A program made the position numbers and the translations under genes. Below, piece by piece: positions 1-10,269 of a DNA stretch of 51,375 nt; position 1 is the first letter of the stretch; each line of letters opens with the position of its first letter. Below the pieces are notes generated by a model. The model saw only the letters and a program-made list of their open reading frames with translations, searched no databases and was not told the DNA's origin. The stretch is from Terriglobia bacterium (GTDB lineage: Bacteria; Acidobacteriota; Thermoanaerobaculia; Thermoanaerobaculales; Thermoanaerobaculaceae): assembly GCA_020073245.1 (NCBI GenBank), contig JAIQFQ010000027.1, forward strand, positions 1-51,375, read 5' to 3'.

Positions 1-239
1 GGCTTCATGAGGGCGCTGTTGCCGGGCGTCAGGAGCTTCGTCCGGATGAGCTCCGCGAACATCCCGCCGAGGAAGAACGACGCCAGGATGACGGTCAGAT
101 ACATCACGCCGATGCGTTTGTGATCGAGCGTCAGCAGCCAGGACTTCAGGCCCCGCCCGTGGGTGAGGTAGTTGCCCCCCCCGAGTGTGTTCCCCATCGC
201 CGGATTGGCGCAGCCGCTCGTCGTCTCGTCGCGTCCCAT
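1..239 (-). CDS. ctaD: Cytochrome c oxidase subunit I (caa3-type), N-terminal part, truncated by window edge
   Basis: Only the first 79 codons are inside the window; the gene continues past base 1. The translation contains the hallmark WLLTLDHKRIGVMYL of the first helix of heme-copper oxidase subunit I, followed by the start of transmembrane helix 1 (TVILASFFLGGMF). ATG at 239 is preceded by a weak GAAGGGCG; an internal ATG at codon 15 is an alternative start. It lies 70 bp downstream of subunit II in the same direction, as in other caa3 loci, so it should encode the heme a/a3-CuB catalytic subunit that reduces oxygen in the cytoplasmic membrane. None of the catalytic histidines falls in the visible part, so the subtype rests on the first helix and the context. 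Confidence 0.9.
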   Translation of the reverse strand, partial: MGRDETTSGCANPAMGNTLGGGNYLTHGRGLKSWLLTLDHKRIGVMYLTVILASFFLGGMFAELIRTKLLTPGNSALMK

Positions 240-309
240 GTCGTTCGCCCTTCGCTCGCATCCCCGGGTGACCGGACCCGATAACGGGCCGCACCCCCGA
301 TTGTCCGTC

Positions 310-1299
310 TCACTTCAACGTCTTCAGGTACTCGATGATTGCCGTGATCTCCTGGTCCTTCAGCCGGCCCTTGAACGTCGGCATCACGGGCTGGAACCCA
401 AGCGCGATCTTGGCCTGCGGGTCGAGGATCGACTCACGGATGTAATCCTCGTCGGCCGAGACCGTCTTGCCTCCCTCGATCGGCACAGCGTGCCCGAACA
501 GCGCCCTGAACGTGGGCCCGGTCCCCCCCTTGCCGTCCACGGAGTGGCACTGTGCGCACCCGCGAGTCCGGTAGAGCTTCTCTCCGGCCTCGGCCGGCGC
601 CATCGTCTTCAGGAAGTTGCTCGCCTCCTCGAGCCAGCGCTCGAAGCCGCCCGGCTCGTGCACGACGACCTTGGCCCACATATCCGAGTGGCCGGTGCCG
701 CAGTACTGCGTGCAGTAGATCTGGTACTCACCGGCCCGGACCGCCCGGAACCACACCTTGACGTACCGCCCCGGCAGGACGTCGCGCTTGAGGCGGAACG
801 CCGGAATGTAGAACCCGTGGATCACGTCCTCCGAGGTCATCACCAGGCGAATGGGCGTGTCGAGCGGAACGTGGAGGTCCTCGTCCACGTGCCCGTTCGG
901 ATAGGTGAACAGCCACTTCCACTTCTGGCCGGTGACCAGCACCTCGTACGAGTTCGCCGGCGGCGTATTGAGGTCGAGGTAAACCTTGAACCCCCACACG
1001 AAGATGAAGACGACGATGGCGATCGGGATCAGGGTCCACGTCAGCTCGAGCGCCGTGTTGTGGCGCGGGCTCGTCTCCGCGTCCTCACGGCCGGGCCGCC
1101 TCCGGTACCGGATCACGAACGCCACCATGAGCGCCACGATCAGGACGAAGAAGAAGACCGACACCCAGAAGATGAAGCCGAAGATCCGGTCCACGGGCCC
1201 GGCGCCGGAGGAGGCCTCCACCGGCATCCAGAAGCTGCCCTCGGTCTGGGTCGCCGCCCAGGTGAAGAGCCTGTCAAGAATGTCGTGTCCGAGGCTCAA
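310..1299 (-). CDS. ctaC: Cytochrome c oxidase subunit II with fused cytochrome c domain (caa3 type)
   Basis: 329 residues. There are two transmembrane helices (about residues 34-62 and 88-110), then a periplasmic cupredoxin domain with the CuA ligands (DVIHGFYIP histidine; CTQYCGTGHSDM with two Cys, His and Met), then a C-terminal class I cytochrome c domain with one heme site (CAQCH) and a candidate axial Met in PVMPTF. The fused cytochrome defines caa3 oxidases. It would take electrons from the cytochrome subunits of alternative complex III encoded upstream and pass them via CuA to subunit I. The start is TTG at 1299, chosen because GGGGAG lies 7 nt upstream and no in-frame ATG fits better. 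It lies between the SCO gene and subunit I on the same strand. Confidence 0.95.
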   Translation of the reverse strand: MSLGHDILDRLFTWAATQTEGSFWMPVEASSGAGPVDRIFGFIFWVSVFFFVLIVALMVAFVIRYRRRPGREDAETSPRHNTALELTWTLIPIAIVVFIFVWGFKVYLDLNTPPANSYEVLVTGQKWKWLFTYPNGHVDEDLHVPLDTPIRLVMTSEDVIHGFYIPAFRLKRDVLPGRYVKVWFRAVRAGEYQIYCTQYCGTGHSDMWAKVVVHEPGGFERWLEEASNFLKTMAPAEAGEKLYRTRGCAQCHSVDGKGGTGPTFRALFGHAVPIEGGKTVSADEDYIRESILDPQAKIALGFQPVMPTFKGRLKDQEITAIIEYLKTLK

Positions 1300-1375
1300 T
1301 GCGCCACTCCCCTGCCCGTTGCCGCCCCCGCACCGTTCCGGAGGCTGAGGTTGATCGAGATGACGAACCTATCAG

Positions 1376-2221
1376 TCAACGTCTGGAGACGTGCGTCTCC
1401 GGACGCATGTGCGTATGTGAATGCGCGCCGCGCCGCCACGCCGTCATCAGCCAGATCCCGACGACGAGTGCGGTCGCCGCGCCGCCGAGGCGCATGAAGT
1501 TGCTGGCGGCGACCACGTACCGGCCCGCGTTCGCGTCGTAGTGGTAGCAGAACAGCAGCGCCTGGTCGGTCGTCGACCCGATCTTCCCCTCTCCCGCCTC
1601 GGTGAGGCCGAGCTTCAGCGTCTTCGGTTCGAAGACGACGCCGTAGAGGACGCGTGCCACCCGCCCGTCCGGCGTCAAGAGGAAGATCCCGGCCGGGTGG
1701 GCGTACTGCTGGCGCTCCTCGTCGTACCGGTAGCCGAAACCCACCGCGCCGGTCAGCGCCTTGATGGTCGCTTCCTTGCCGGTGAGGAAGTGCCAGCCGC
1801 CGGCGGCGCCCGGTCTCCCGTAATCCGTGAGGTAGCTCTCCTTCTTCAGCATCGCGAGCTTAGGCGTCTCGAGCGGGTCGATGCTGACCGTCACGATCTC
1901 GAACTCCTTGCCGGGCGTCCAGGGGAGCTGCTTGAGACCGTCCAGCAACCCCGAGAGGAGGAGCCCGCATAGCATCGGGCACCGGTAGTAGTTGAGCGTG
2001 AGAATCACGGGCTTGCTGCCGGAGATCACCTGCGAGAGCCTGAGCGGCCGGCCGTCCTCCGCCGCGAACTCCAGGTCCAGCGGGACCCGCGCCCCCGGGT
2101 GCTCGGTGATCCCGACCCCTTCGAGTTGCTTCGGGAGGGGCTCCGCGCGCTGCGCCGCCACCGGCGGTGCGAGAGCCGCCAGCGCAAGCACGACAGTGAC
2201 CCCGACCCGAACCCCTCTCAT
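1376..2221 (-). CDS. SCO1/SenC-type copper chaperone
   Basis: 281 residues. A signal sequence (MRGVRVGVTVVLALAALAPP) leads to a thioredoxin-fold SCO domain with the copper-binding pair in YYRCPMLCG and the third ligand His in QQYAHPAG, both standard for the family. A C-terminal hydrophobic segment (ATALVVGIWLMTAW) suggests a second membrane anchor, after which the protein ends in a short basic/His tail. SCO proteins deliver or reduce copper for the CuA site of subunit II, which is the next gene. ATG at 2221 has GGAGAG 6 nt upstream. The open frame extends far upstream of this Met, but that extension is antisense or out-of-frame to the act genes and is not coding. The 113-nt gap to the preceding gene shows no gene. 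Confidence 0.93.
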   Translation of the reverse strand: MRGVRVGVTVVLALAALAPPVAAQRAEPLPKQLEGVGITEHPGARVPLDLEFAAEDGRPLRLSQVISGSKPVILTLNYYRCPMLCGLLLSGLLDGLKQLPWTPGKEFEIVTVSIDPLETPKLAMLKKESYLTDYGRPGAAGGWHFLTGKEATIKALTGAVGFGYRYDEERQQYAHPAGIFLLTPDGRVARVLYGVVFEPKTLKLGLTEAGEGKIGSTTDQALLFCYHYDANAGRYVVAASNFMRLGGAATALVVGIWLMTAWRRGAHSHTHMRPETHVSRR

Positions 2222-2334
2222 GACCGCTCTCCATTGGACGGACGTCGCACCCGACCCGGTCGGTTCGGCTCGACCGGCCCCCGGGAGCGACCCATCCATC
2301 GCCAAGAAGGACGGGAGCGGGTCCGCAATTCCAC

Positions 2335-2700
2335 TCACCTCTTCGTCCCACCTGCAGGGGCGACCGGCGCCGTCTTCGGCGTCGCGGCTGGTGGCTGCAC
2401 GGCCGGCCACGGTGAGTTGCCTCCGTCGCGCACGAGCAACTCCATCGCGCGGTCGATCGGTATCGCGACGACTCCCGCCCTGGGATCGACGAACCGGTAC
2501 GAGTGGAGCGTCTCGAGCTGCTGCGCCCTGAGCTGCGAGAGCTCCTCCGGCGCCACGGCGACGACCTTCCGCACGTTTTCCCCCTCCTCGGACCGGTAGA
2601 AGTACGCCTGGAGTAAGACAACGAGCGCGAAGAGCACGATCGCGAACACGACGCCGATCAGGGCCGTCAACGGGGTGTTGGGTTCGCCGGTCTCTCTCAC
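2335..2700 (-). CDS. Small single-span membrane protein of the ACIII-caa3 operon
   Basis: 121 residues with one strong transmembrane helix near the N-terminus (about residues 10-32, ALIGVVFAIVLFALVVLLQA). A soluble, probably periplasmic, tail follows, containing LHSYRFVDPRAGVVAIPIDRAMELLVRDG and a Pro/Ala-rich end. I do not recognise a named family. The motif in which a PIDRAM segment is followed by a short helix recurs in small proteins encoded beside actF in other alternative complex III operons, so an accessory or assembly role in the complex is plausible but inferred. The start is GTG at 2700 with GGAGG 7 nt upstream. It lies 15 bp after actF and is co-oriented with it. Confidence 0.75.
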   Translation of the reverse strand: MRETGEPNTPLTALIGVVFAIVLFALVVLLQAYFYRSEEGENVRKVVAVAPEELSQLRAQQLETLHSYRFVDPRAGVVAIPIDRAMELLVRDGGNSPWPAVQPPAATPKTAPVAPAGGTKR

Positions 2701-2715
2701 CAGGGGCCTCCGTCC

Positions 2716-3930
2716 TCAGGCGTTCTCGAACGACAGCGATTCGGCCAGGCGGGGGTCGCGCTCCGGCACGAGCGCCCTCCCCCGCACGACGAACGCCGCC
2801 AAGGCCACCAGCAGGCCGGCGAGCCCGATGAACGTCGTCACGTCCACGAGGCGCGGTACGGCATCCGAGGGGCTGCCGGCCGGCATCACCAGCCAGTAGA
2901 GGTCCACGAGGTGCATGACGAGCAGCCACCCCGCCGCGACGGCTAGCACCGCAGGGCGCCGCTTCGGCGCCCGCGACAGGAGTGCAAGAAACGGGAGCAG
3001 GAAGTGCCCGAAGATGAGCACGAGCCCGACCCACCCCCAGCCATGGTTCTGCCGCGCCACGAACCAGTGGGTCTCCTCCGGGATGTTGGCGTACCACTGG
3101 AGCATGAGCTGCGAGAACGCGATGTAGGCCCAGAACACCACGAACCCGAAGAGCAGCTTGCCGAGGTCGTGGTAGTGCTCGACCGTGACCGAGCCTCGCA
3201 GCAGGCCCGCGCGTTGCAGCGAAAACGCCGACACGGGCAGGAGCGCGTACACGGCCACCGCACAGCCGGCGTAGTAGTAGACCCCGAAGATCGTGCTGGT
3301 CCAGCCAGGATCGAGCGACATCAGCAAGTCGAAAGCCGCGAAAGACAGAGTGGCGGCAAGAGCCAGCATCGCGGGCGCGCTGAGCCTCTTCATGCTGACC
3401 GAGAGAGACGGTTCTCCGGAGGCGTCCTGCTCGATCGACCGCCCCACGAAGAAACGGGCCATCAGCGTCCAGACCCCGAGGTACACGACCCAGCGCGCGA
3501 CGCAGAACGGCACGCTGAGGTAGACGGCCTTCCCGTGGGCCAGATGTCCAGCCGTTCCGCTCGCCCAGGGGTAGAGCTCCCGGATCCCGACAAGCAAGGG
3601 CAGCGCCAGGACCGCCATGAACGGGAGCGTCCCCGCGAACGCCTCGGCGATTCGGCGCACGACAACGCTCCACCCGGCGTTGGTCAGGTGGTGGAGGATC
3701 ACGAAGTACAGCGAGCCGAGCGCGAGGCTGAGCACGTACGCGAACGCGACGAGATATGCGAAGAAGAATCGGTGCCACCCGCCGGGTGTCGCGGCGGCGA
3801 GGGCCACGCTCACGGCGAGGGCTGCCACCCCCACGAGCGCCGCTCGCCTCCAGAGCCGCTCGCCCAGCGCCCCGAGGTGCCGTTGCTCCGAGAGGATCTC
3901 GCCAGGCCGGTTCATGTCCGTCCCCATCAT
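2716..3930 (-). CDS. actF: Alternative complex III subunit ActF, quinol-binding NrfD-like membrane protein
   Basis: 404 residues, almost entirely hydrophobic, with about ten predicted transmembrane helices and conserved membrane features such as FFFAYLVAFAYVLSLALG, WYANIPEETHWF and HDLGKLLFGFVVFWAYIAFSQ. The last two are typical of ActF. Together with ActC it forms the membrane core of alternative complex III, a quinol:cytochrome c oxidoreductase unrelated to bc1. The ATG at 3930 overlaps the TGA of actE in an ATGA arrangement and has AGAGG upstream; Met codons at 3927 and 3915 are possible alternatives, the latter after GGGGAC. The C-terminus after the last helix is short and charged. Confidence 0.92.
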   Translation of the reverse strand: MMGTDMNRPGEILSEQRHLGALGERLWRRAALVGVAALAVSVALAAATPGGWHRFFFAYLVAFAYVLSLALGSLYFVILHHLTNAGWSVVVRRIAEAFAGTLPFMAVLALPLLVGIRELYPWASGTAGHLAHGKAVYLSVPFCVARWVVYLGVWTLMARFFVGRSIEQDASGEPSLSVSMKRLSAPAMLALAATLSFAAFDLLMSLDPGWTSTIFGVYYYAGCAVAVYALLPVSAFSLQRAGLLRGSVTVEHYHDLGKLLFGFVVFWAYIAFSQLMLQWYANIPEETHWFVARQNHGWGWVGLVLIFGHFLLPFLALLSRAPKRRPAVLAVAAGWLLVMHLVDLYWLVMPAGSPSDAVPRLVDVTTFIGLAGLLVALAAFVVRGRALVPERDPRLAESLSFENA

Positions 3931-4571
3931 CGGAGCTGCCTCTGCAGCTCGGCCGGCACGTCGGCGATGCTCGCGTCCTGGCTGCGCTGGAGCGCCCGAA
4001 CGTACGCGACGATCGCCCAGCGGTCGGCCTCCGGGATCTGGGCCGCGTAGCCGGGCATGTTCCGAATCCCGTTCGTGATCGTGTTGAACATGTACCCCAC
4101 GGGCCGCGAGCGCACCAGGTCCGTGTGGTACGAGGACGGCGGCGTCCAGGTACCCTCCTGGAGGGCATCGGCGTGCTTCGCGACCGGCCCGTCGCCGTTG
4201 CCAACGAGGCCGTGGCACGGCGAGCAGTAAATGTCGTAGCGCTCCTGGCCCCGACGCACGAGCTGTTCGGTGACCTTTTCCGGAAACGCGGTTACCCAGC
4301 CTTCCGCGGTACGGCCCGTCCAGAAAGCCGCGTCCTCGTGCAGTTCGCCGCGCGCGACCGTCCCTGGGACGTCCGGCCGCATCGCCCGGCCGTCGGCGAA
4401 GAGCGCGTTTGCCGCCTGCGTCTTGAACTTGGGCTGCTTCCCCATGTCGCGGATCGGTTGGATGCGCGGCGAGGTCGAGGTCGTGGTGCGTGCCCGGACG
4501 ATAAGCGCCAGAGGTACCAGCGACAGCGCGACGAGAAGGACGGCGCCGTAGACGATCCCGCGCGGTATCAT
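3927..4571 (-). CDS. actE: Alternative complex III monoheme cytochrome c subunit ActE
   Basis: 214 residues. An N-terminal hydrophobic segment (about residues 5-25, VYGAVLLVALSLVPLALIV) anchors or exports the protein. A cytochrome c domain follows with one heme-attachment site (YCSPCHG) and a downstream candidate Met ligand in TNGIRNMPGY. The DMGKQPKFKTQ region ahead of the heme is typical of ActE. It acts on the periplasmic face and is one exit route for electrons toward the caa3 oxidase. Its start ATG overlaps the actD stop and its stop overlaps the actF start, so translation is probably coupled. Confidence 0.92.
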   Translation of the reverse strand: MIPRGIVYGAVLLVALSLVPLALIVRARTTTSTSPRIQPIRDMGKQPKFKTQAANALFADGRAMRPDVPGTVARGELHEDAAFWTGRTAEGWVTAFPEKVTEQLVRRGQERYDIYCSPCHGLVGNGDGPVAKHADALQEGTWTPPSSYHTDLVRSRPVGYMFNTITNGIRNMPGYAAQIPEADRWAIVAYVRALQRSQDASIADVPAELQRQLR

Positions 4572-5137
4572 TCGTCCTCCAGCTCGTCGACCCGCACCGC
4601 GCCGAGGCTCTCCAGGAACGAGCGGGTACCCACGACGTCGAACCGCGGGTCGCGGGCCTCGACCGCGACGAAGAACCCATCGGTGGTGGCGCGCGCCCGG
4701 AACGCGGCGTTTGGGAACACCGGGTGATAGAGCTCCGGCAGCCGGTTGGCCACGAGCAGGCCGATGAACGCGCCGATCGCGGCGAGCAGCACCGTGAGCT
4801 CGAAGGTGATCGGGATCGCGACCGGCAGGCCGAAGAACGGCTTGCCGCCGATCAGGTATCGGTAGTCGAAGGCGTTCGTCCACCACTGGAGGAGGAGGCC
4901 GGCGCACGCCCCCGTGACGCCGCCACCGAAAACGATGCGCGGCAGCCGACTCGTCCGGATTCCCATGCTCTCATCGAGGCCGTGAATCGGGAACGGCGCG
5001 AAGGCGTCGAACCTCGTGAATCCGGCATCGCGCACCTTCTCCGTCGCTTCGAGCAGTGCGTCCACCGACTCGAACTCGGCGAGGTACCCCCATCGCGTGC
5101 GAGTCGCGGCCGCCGCAGAGGTTCTGGCTTCGCTCAT
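4568..5137 (-). CDS. actD: Alternative complex III membrane subunit ActD
   Basis: 189 residues. The N-terminal part (residues about 14-60) is a ferredoxin-like soluble region, [20 protein letters not shown] followed by [17 protein letters not shown], the signature of ActD/DUF3341. Two transmembrane helices follow (about 68-88, [19 protein letters not shown], and 107-128, [19 protein letters not shown]), then a soluble tail ending VRVDELEDE. ActD packs beside ActC/ActF and has no cofactor of its own. Both ends overlap neighbours by an ATGA. Confidence 0.92.
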   Translation of the reverse strand: MSEARTSAAAATRTRWGYLAEFESVDALLEATEKVRDAGFTRFDAFAPFPIHGLDESMGIRTSRLPRIVFGGGVTGACAGLLLQWWTNAFDYRYLIGGKPFFGLPVAIPITFELTVLLAAIGAFIGLLVANRLPELYHPVFPNAAFRARATTDGFFVAVEARDPRFDVVGTRSFLESLGAVRVDELEDE

Positions 5138-6603
5138 GGCGTGGCGTCCTGCTTCTGGCGGTCGTGCTGGTGCGGGATCTCGCCCCAGTACTGGCCGTGG
5201 CCGCGGTGGGGTCCGCGCTCGAGGCCTGCCGCCGGCATCACGCTCTTGACCTCGGCCATTGCGATCATCGGGCCGAAGCGCAGGAAGAGGAGGAAGAGCG
5301 TCATGAAGAGGCCGAACGATCCGGCCAGCGTGCACAGCTCCACCCATGTCGGCTTGTAGTACCCCCAGCTCGAGGGGAGGGCGCCGCGGTGCAGCGATGT
5401 CACGATGATGACGAACCGCTCGAACCACATCCCTACGTTGATCAGCACGGAGACGCCGACGAGCGCCCACGGCGTTGTGCGGACCTTCTTGAACCAGAAC
5501 GCCTGCGGCGCGGCCACGTTGCAGCTCATCATGATCCAGAACGCCCAGGCGTAGGGTCCCATCGCCCGGTTCGCGAGTGCGAACTGCTCGAGGGGGTTGC
5601 CGCTGTACCACGCCATGAAGAACTCGACCCCGTACGAGTACGCCACCATCAGCCCGGTCGCCAGGGTGATCTTGGCCATGTTCTCGAGGTGGCGGGTAGT
5701 GATGAGGTCCTCGAGCCCGAAGAACGCACGGACCGGCACGAGGAGCGTGATGACCATTGCGAAGCCGGAAAAGATGGCGCCGGCCACGAAGTACGGCGGG
5801 AAGATCGTGGAGTGCCACCCGGGCAACTGCGCCACCGCGAAGTCGAAGCTCACCACCGAGTGCACCGAGAGCACGAGCGGCGTCGCGAGCGCCGCGAGCA
5901 GCAGGTAGATGCGCTCGTAGCGATGCCAGTGCCGGCCGGAGCCGCGCCACCCGAGGCTCAGGATCCCGTAGACGATCCGCCTGCCCTTGGTCGTGGCCCG
6001 GTCGCGCAGCGTAGCGAGGTCGGGGACCATCCCCGTGAACCAGAAGAGCAGCGAGACGGTGAAGTACGTCGAGACCGCGAACACGTCCCACAGCAGCGGG
6101 CTCCTGAAGTTCGGCCAGACGGACATCTGGTTCGGGTACGGGAACAGCCAGTAGTCGAACCACGGACGGCCGGTGTGGATCGCCGGGAACATCCCCGCGC
6201 AGATCACGGCGAAGATCGTCATCGCCTCGGCGAACCGGTTGATCCCGGTACGCCACTTCTGCCGGAACAGGAACAGGATCGCGGAGATGAGCGTGCCAGC
6301 GTGGCCGATGCCTACCCAGAAGACGAAGTTGGTGATGTCGAAGCCCCACCCGACTGGGATGTTGAGGCCCCACACCCCGATGCCGGCGAGGAACAGGTAT
6401 CCGAGCATCGCGACCAAGAGCGCCGTCAGCGAGCACGAGATCGTGAACGCGACGTACCAGGCGCGCGGCAACCGGGGCCGCTCCACGATCGAGCACACCT
6501 TGTCGGTGACGCTCGCGAAGTCGTTGCCGCCCAGCACCAGCGGAGCGCGCGTGCCGGGAGCTTCGGCGGTGTTGTCGGGGAGCATGGGCGCCGCACTCAT
6601 CAC
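5134..6603 (-). CDS. actC: Alternative complex III NrfD-like integral membrane subunit ActC
   Basis: 489 residues with about ten transmembrane helices. Motifs such as [39 protein letters not shown] and [18 protein letters not shown] place it in the NrfD/PsrC superfamily and specifically ActC, where the second segment lies near the quinol site beside the iron-sulfur subunit. It would oxidise menaquinol and pass electrons to the clusters in ActB. The start is ATGATG at 6603, overlapping the actB stop. The C-terminus is cytoplasmic-type and His/Gln-rich ([10 protein letters not shown]). Confidence 0.95.
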   Translation of the reverse strand: MMSAAPMLPDNTAEAPGTRAPLVLGGNDFASVTDKVCSIVERPRLPRAWYVAFTISCSLTALLVAMLGYLFLAGIGVWGLNIPVGWGFDITNFVFWVGIGHAGTLISAILFLFRQKWRTGINRFAEAMTIFAVICAGMFPAIHTGRPWFDYWLFPYPNQMSVWPNFRSPLLWDVFAVSTYFTVSLLFWFTGMVPDLATLRDRATTKGRRIVYGILSLGWRGSGRHWHRYERIYLLLAALATPLVLSVHSVVSFDFAVAQLPGWHSTIFPPYFVAGAIFSGFAMVITLLVPVRAFFGLEDLITTRHLENMAKITLATGLMVAYSYGVEFFMAWYSGNPLEQFALANRAMGPYAWAFWIMMSCNVAAPQAFWFKKVRTTPWALVGVSVLINVGMWFERFVIIVTSLHRGALPSSWGYYKPTWVELCTLAGSFGLFMTLFLLFLRFGPMIAMAEVKSVMPAAGLERGPHRGHGQYWGEIPHQHDRQKQDATP

Positions 6604-9581
6604 CCGTCCTCCACCTTCGACGACGGGTTGCGGAGCTTGGCGAGGTAGGTGGTCCGCGGTTTCGTGTTGAGCTCACCCAGGAGCGAGTAGGAGCGTTTAT
6701 CCCCCCGCAGCTTCGACACTCGGCTGACGGCGTCCTTCAGGTCGCCGAAAACGATCGCCTGCGTCGGACAGGTCTGGGCGCACGCGGGCACGATGTCGCC
6801 GTCCTTGATCGCTCGGCGGTCGTTCTTCGCGGCGATCTTCACAGCCTCGATGCGCTGGATGCAGAAGCTGCACTTCTCCATGACGCCGCGACCGCGCACC
6901 GTGACTTCGGGGTTGAACGCCATCTTCTCGGTCTGGGGCACGTTCTTGAACCAGTTGAAGAAGTTGAAACGCCGCACCTTGTATGGGCAGTTGTTCGAGC
7001 AGTACCGCGTTCCAACGCAGCGGTTGTACACCTGCTCGTTCAGCCCCTCGTCCGAGTGGAGCGTCGCCGCCACCGGGCACACCTGCTCGCACGGCGCGTT
7101 CTCGCAGTGCTGGCACGCCATCGGCTGGAACGCCACCTTTGGCGTCTCGGGCTTGCCCGAGAAGTAGCGGTCCACGCGAATCCAGTGCATCTCGCGTCCC
7201 CGCAGCACCTGCTCCTTGCCGACGACGGCGATGTTGTTCTCGGCCTGGCACGCGACCATGCACGCGTTGCACCCGATGCAGGCCGAGAGGTCGATGCTCA
7301 TCGCCCACTGGTGCTCGCCGGTGAGCTTGGGCGACTCGTACACCGGCAGCACCACGGGCGCCTCGTCCTTCTTCCTCACGAAATCGGGATCCCGCGCGTA
7401 CTCCGCCAGCGTCCCCTCGCGCACGAGCTCGGCGATCCTCTGGCCGCGCGCCTCGTACCCGACCTTGTCGATCGCCTGGTGGTCCTGCGTACAGGCGAGC
7501 CTGTGGGTGCGGCCGGTCCTCTCGATCGTGACGGGTCCGGCGAAGTAAGGCGCATCCGGAGTTCGCAGCGCGAAGGCGTTGAAGCCGACGCCGGTCCCTA
7601 CCTTGCCGGCGGCGGTTCGGCCGTAGCCGAGCGGCAGCACGACGGTGTCGTCGGCCTGTCCCGGCATCACGTAGACGGCGACCTCGAGCGCACGCTCGCC
7701 CCGCTTCACCCTGACCACGTCGCCGTGCTTGACGCCGAGCGCTCCCGCCGTCGTCGGGCTGAAGAGGGCGGCGTTGTCCCAGGTGATCTTGGTAAGCGGG
7801 TCCGGCATCTCCTGCAGCCAGGCGTTGTTCGCGAACCGGCCATCGTAGACGCTCGCGTCGGCGGCGAACACGACGGTCATTCCGGCCGGCGCCGCGTCGC
7901 CGGGTTTCCCGGAGAGCAGCTCGCGTGCGAGATCATGCGCCCGATCGCTCGAGATCTCCGGTGCCGAGACTGGCGCCGCGACGCCGGCCGCGATGCCGTC
8001 GTGGAGGACGCGGCGCCAGGCGGCTTCGAACTCCGGCGCGTTGAGCATCCCCTTGAACGTGGCTCGAACGATCTCGTACCCCGAGCCGACCGGGTCGCCG
8101 AGAAGCTCGGCCAGCAGCTCGATCGGTGTCCGCCCCCCGTACAGCGCCTCGATCAGCGGCTGCTGGACCGACACCGTTCCGTCCCACGCCCTGACGTCGC
8201 CCCACGACTCGAGGACGTGTGCCTGCGGCAGGTGCCACCGGCAGAGGCGCGATGTCTCGTCCTCGAAGAGGCCCAGGCGGACCGTGGTCGGGACCTTCGA
8301 GATCGCGCCTCCGAGATCAGACTCGGACGACAGCGTGTACGCGGGGTTGCCGCCCAGGATGACGAGCGTATCCACGCCCTGTCCGCGGAGTTCCTCGGCG
8401 AAACGCGCGGCGGCATCCGCGCCGGAGGGACCGGCCTCCCGCTGGAGGGTGACGGTCGAGCCGACGTTACCCAACGCGATGTTGAGCAGGTGGGCCAGGA
8501 GGTGCACCTCGGCGGCCTGGCGCGGACCCGCAACAACCAGGGACCTGCCCCGGTTGCCGAGGAGATCGCGCGCGGCAGCATCCGCGAATGCGGTTGCGCG
8601 GGCGTCGGTCGAGGCGGCGACGCTTCCGGTCCCGAGAACGACGGACGCCAGCCGCCGCGCAACAGCCTCGACGCCCCGAGGCGGCACGGCGACCCGGTGG
8701 TCCGCGGCGGCGCCGGTCAGCGTCACCATCGGCTCGGCCGAGTACAGGCGGGCCATCGTCCCGTCCTCGCCGCGGCGGCGTGAGGCGAAGTCGCGGGCGT
8801 GAGAGAGCGCGGCCGGGTGGTCGAACAGCGGATCGGCGTCGAGACACACGATCACATCGGCCTTGTCGAAACGGTACTGGGGGCGGCACGGCTCGCCGAA
8901 CAGTCGCCTCGTGGCCTCGCGCTCGGCATCGCGCGACAGCGGCTCATGCTCGAACCACGTCGCGCGCGGGAACGTCTCTTCGAACCGCGTGCGCAGTCTT
9001 GCGAGGCTCGGCGAAGAACTGGCCTCCGAGAGCACCGCAAGGCCGGCTCCCTTCCTCGTCCGGAGGGCCGCGAAGTGCGGGCCGGCGAAGGCGGTGAACT
9101 CGTCCCAGCTCGAGACGAACGTCTGGCCGCCCTCGCGCCGCAGGACCTGTTTGCTCCGATCTGGATCGTAGAGCTCGAGGATGCTCGCCTGCGCGAATGC
9201 GGTCGCGGCACCCCGGCTGATCGGGTGCAAGGGGTTCCCCTCGACCTTCACGGGCCGACCGTCGAAGCTCGTCACGAGCAGGCCGATCCCCGCGCCGCCG
9301 AGCTCCATGGCGGTCGCGAACTGCTGCGGGACACCCGGAACCCTTCCCTCCGGGCGGTGCGCGAACGGGAGGATCGTCTCCTTCGGCCAGCGGCACGCCG
9401 CAAGACCCGCCACGCCGAGCGAGGCCCCCATCACCTTCAGGAAGGCGCGGCGCGTTTGCGGCGAAAGCAGCTCCTCGGCGAGGCCGGGGAACTCCTTCTC
9501 GACCAGCGAACGGAACTCCGGCGTGTCCGCCAGCTCGTCGAGACTCCGCCAGTACTCCCTCCCAGCGCGCTGCTCGCTCAC
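6600..9581 (-). CDS. actB: Alternative complex III large iron-sulfur subunit ActB (molybdopterin-oxidoreductase-like plus 4Fe-4S domains)
   Basis: 993 residues. Residues about 43-65 carry a Tat-like signal ([20 protein letters not shown]) ending in a possible lipobox Cys. The first two thirds (about 70-740) resemble the molybdopterin oxidoreductase fold, which binds no molybdenum cofactor in ActB. The last third is a ferredoxin-type domain with many cysteines: [39 protein letters not shown] and CAQTC. Known ActB proteins hold three 4Fe-4S and one 3Fe-4S cluster wired from ActC to ActA. GTG at 9581 is preceded by GAGGAGAG. The 43-nt gap to actA is almost entirely a five-unit 7-bp repeat. Confidence 0.95.
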   Translation of the reverse strand: MSEQRAGREYWRSLDELADTPEFRSLVEKEFPGLAEELLSPQTRRAFLKVMGASLGVAGLAACRWPKETILPFAHRPEGRVPGVPQQFATAMELGGAGIGLLVTSFDGRPVKVEGNPLHPISRGAATAFAQASILELYDPDRSKQVLRREGGQTFVSSWDEFTAFAGPHFAALRTRKGAGLAVLSEASSSPSLARLRTRFEETFPRATWFEHEPLSRDAEREATRRLFGEPCRPQYRFDKADVIVCLDADPLFDHPAALSHARDFASRRRGEDGTMARLYSAEPMVTLTGAAADHRVAVPPRGVEAVARRLASVVLGTGSVAASTDARATAFADAAARDLLGNRGRSLVVAGPRQAAEVHLLAHLLNIALGNVGSTVTLQREAGPSGADAAARFAEELRGQGVDTLVILGGNPAYTLSSESDLGGAISKVPTTVRLGLFEDETSRLCRWHLPQAHVLESWGDVRAWDGTVSVQQPLIEALYGGRTPIELLAELLGDPVGSGYEIVRATFKGMLNAPEFEAAWRRVLHDGIAAGVAAPVSAPEISSDRAHDLARELLSGKPGDAAPAGMTVVFAADASVYDGRFANNAWLQEMPDPLTKITWDNAALFSPTTAGALGVKHGDVVRVKRGERALEVAVYVMPGQADDTVVLPLGYGRTAAGKVGTGVGFNAFALRTPDAPYFAGPVTIERTGRTHRLACTQDHQAIDKVGYEARGQRIAELVREGTLAEYARDPDFVRKKDEAPVVLPVYESPKLTGEHQWAMSIDLSACIGCNACMVACQAENNIAVVGKEQVLRGREMHWIRVDRYFSGKPETPKVAFQPMACQHCENAPCEQVCPVAATLHSDEGLNEQVYNRCVGTRYCSNNCPYKVRRFNFFNWFKNVPQTEKMAFNPEVTVRGRGVMEKCSFCIQRIEAVKIAAKNDRRAIKDGDIVPACAQTCPTQAIVFGDLKDAVSRVSKLRGDKRSYSLLGELNTKPRTTYLAKLRNPSSKVEDG

Positions 9582-9589
9582 GTTCTCTC

Positions 9590-9624
9590 CTCGGCGCCCG
9601 GCGCCCGGTTCCCGGTGCCCGGTC
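9590..9624. repeat. Tandem heptamer array (5 x 7 bp) between actA and actB
   Basis: Five consecutive 7-bp units read CTCGGCG, CCCGGCG, CCCGGTT, CCCGGTG, CCCGGTC on the plus strand and end exactly at the actA stop codon (9625-9627). The actB ribosome binding site begins at the other end. This is a GC-rich, single-arm relative of the heptad repeats at 10468-10575, 14984-15089 and 16649-16773. Confidence 0.8.
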
Positions 9625-10269
9625 TCATCGGTGGCACGTCCAGCAGTCCGTCGACGGGTTGATGTTGTTGGCCTGGCGCAGGCGCCGGCCGTAGGCCTCC
9701 GGGTCCTCCGGGGGAACCCAGCCCATGCGGGTCACCATTTCCGGCGGCCGCAAGTGGCGCTCGGGGCTGCGGTGGCAGTCGAGGCACCACCCCATCGAGA
9801 GCCGCTCCACCTGAGTCACCACATCCATCGTGTCGATGCGGCCGTGGCACTCGACGCACCCGACACCGCGCCGCACGTGCGCGGAGTGGTTGAAGTAGAC
9901 GAAGTCCGGCAGGTCGTGGACCCGCACCCACGGCACCGGCAAGCCGGTCGCATAGCTCTCCCTCACAGGGAGGAGCTTGGGACTCTCGGCCCGGATCTTC
10001 GCGTGGCAGTTCATGCAGGTCTGGGTCGGCGGGACCGCCGCGTGCGCCGCGGTCTCGACCGTCGTGTGGCAGTACCGGCAGTCGATCCCGAGCTTTCCGG
10101 CGTGCAGCGCGTGACTGTACGGTACCGGCTGCTGCGGCTGGTATCCGACGGCCGTGGCCTGGGGTGATCCGCCCAGGGCGAGAAGAACGACGACGTACGC
10201 CGGCCCGAGCACCAGGAAGGCGCCCAATATGGGCCTCAGCGAATTCGTCCATTTGGGAAACTCGAACAA
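9625..10269 (-). CDS. actA: Alternative complex III pentaheme cytochrome c subunit ActA
   Basis: 214 residues from a TTG start at 10269. One N-terminal transmembrane helix (about residues 10-33, LRPILGAFLVLGPAYVVVLLAL) anchors a periplasmic domain with five heme sites in order: CRYCH, CMNCH, CVECH, CLDCH, CWTCH. This is the ActA pattern; it receives electrons from ActB and hands them to ActE or the oxidase. An upstream GTG at 10284 would add five residues, but the predicted transcription start is only about 11 nt before it and it lacks a ribosome binding site. TTG at 10269 has GGAGG 8 nt upstream, so I prefer it. It is the first gene of the operon. Confidence 0.92.
   Translation of the reverse strand: MFEFPKWTNSLRPILGAFLVLGPAYVVVLLALGGSPQATAVGYQPQQPVPYSHALHAGKLGIDCRYCHTTVETAAHAAVPPTQTCMNCHAKIRAESPKLLPVRESYATGLPVPWVRVHDLPDFVYFNHSAHVRRGVGCVECHGRIDTMDVVTQVERLSMGWCLDCHRSPERHLRPPEMVTRMGWVPPEDPEAYGRRLRQANNINPSTDCWTCHR

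Noticed and set aside
1376..4204. 942-codon minus-strand open frame upstream of the SCO domain
   Set aside because: Only the last 281 codons form a protein with a signal peptide and SCO motifs; the rest is Arg/Gly/Pro-rich shadow of actF and actE in another frame, and a strong start with GGAGAG exists at 2221.
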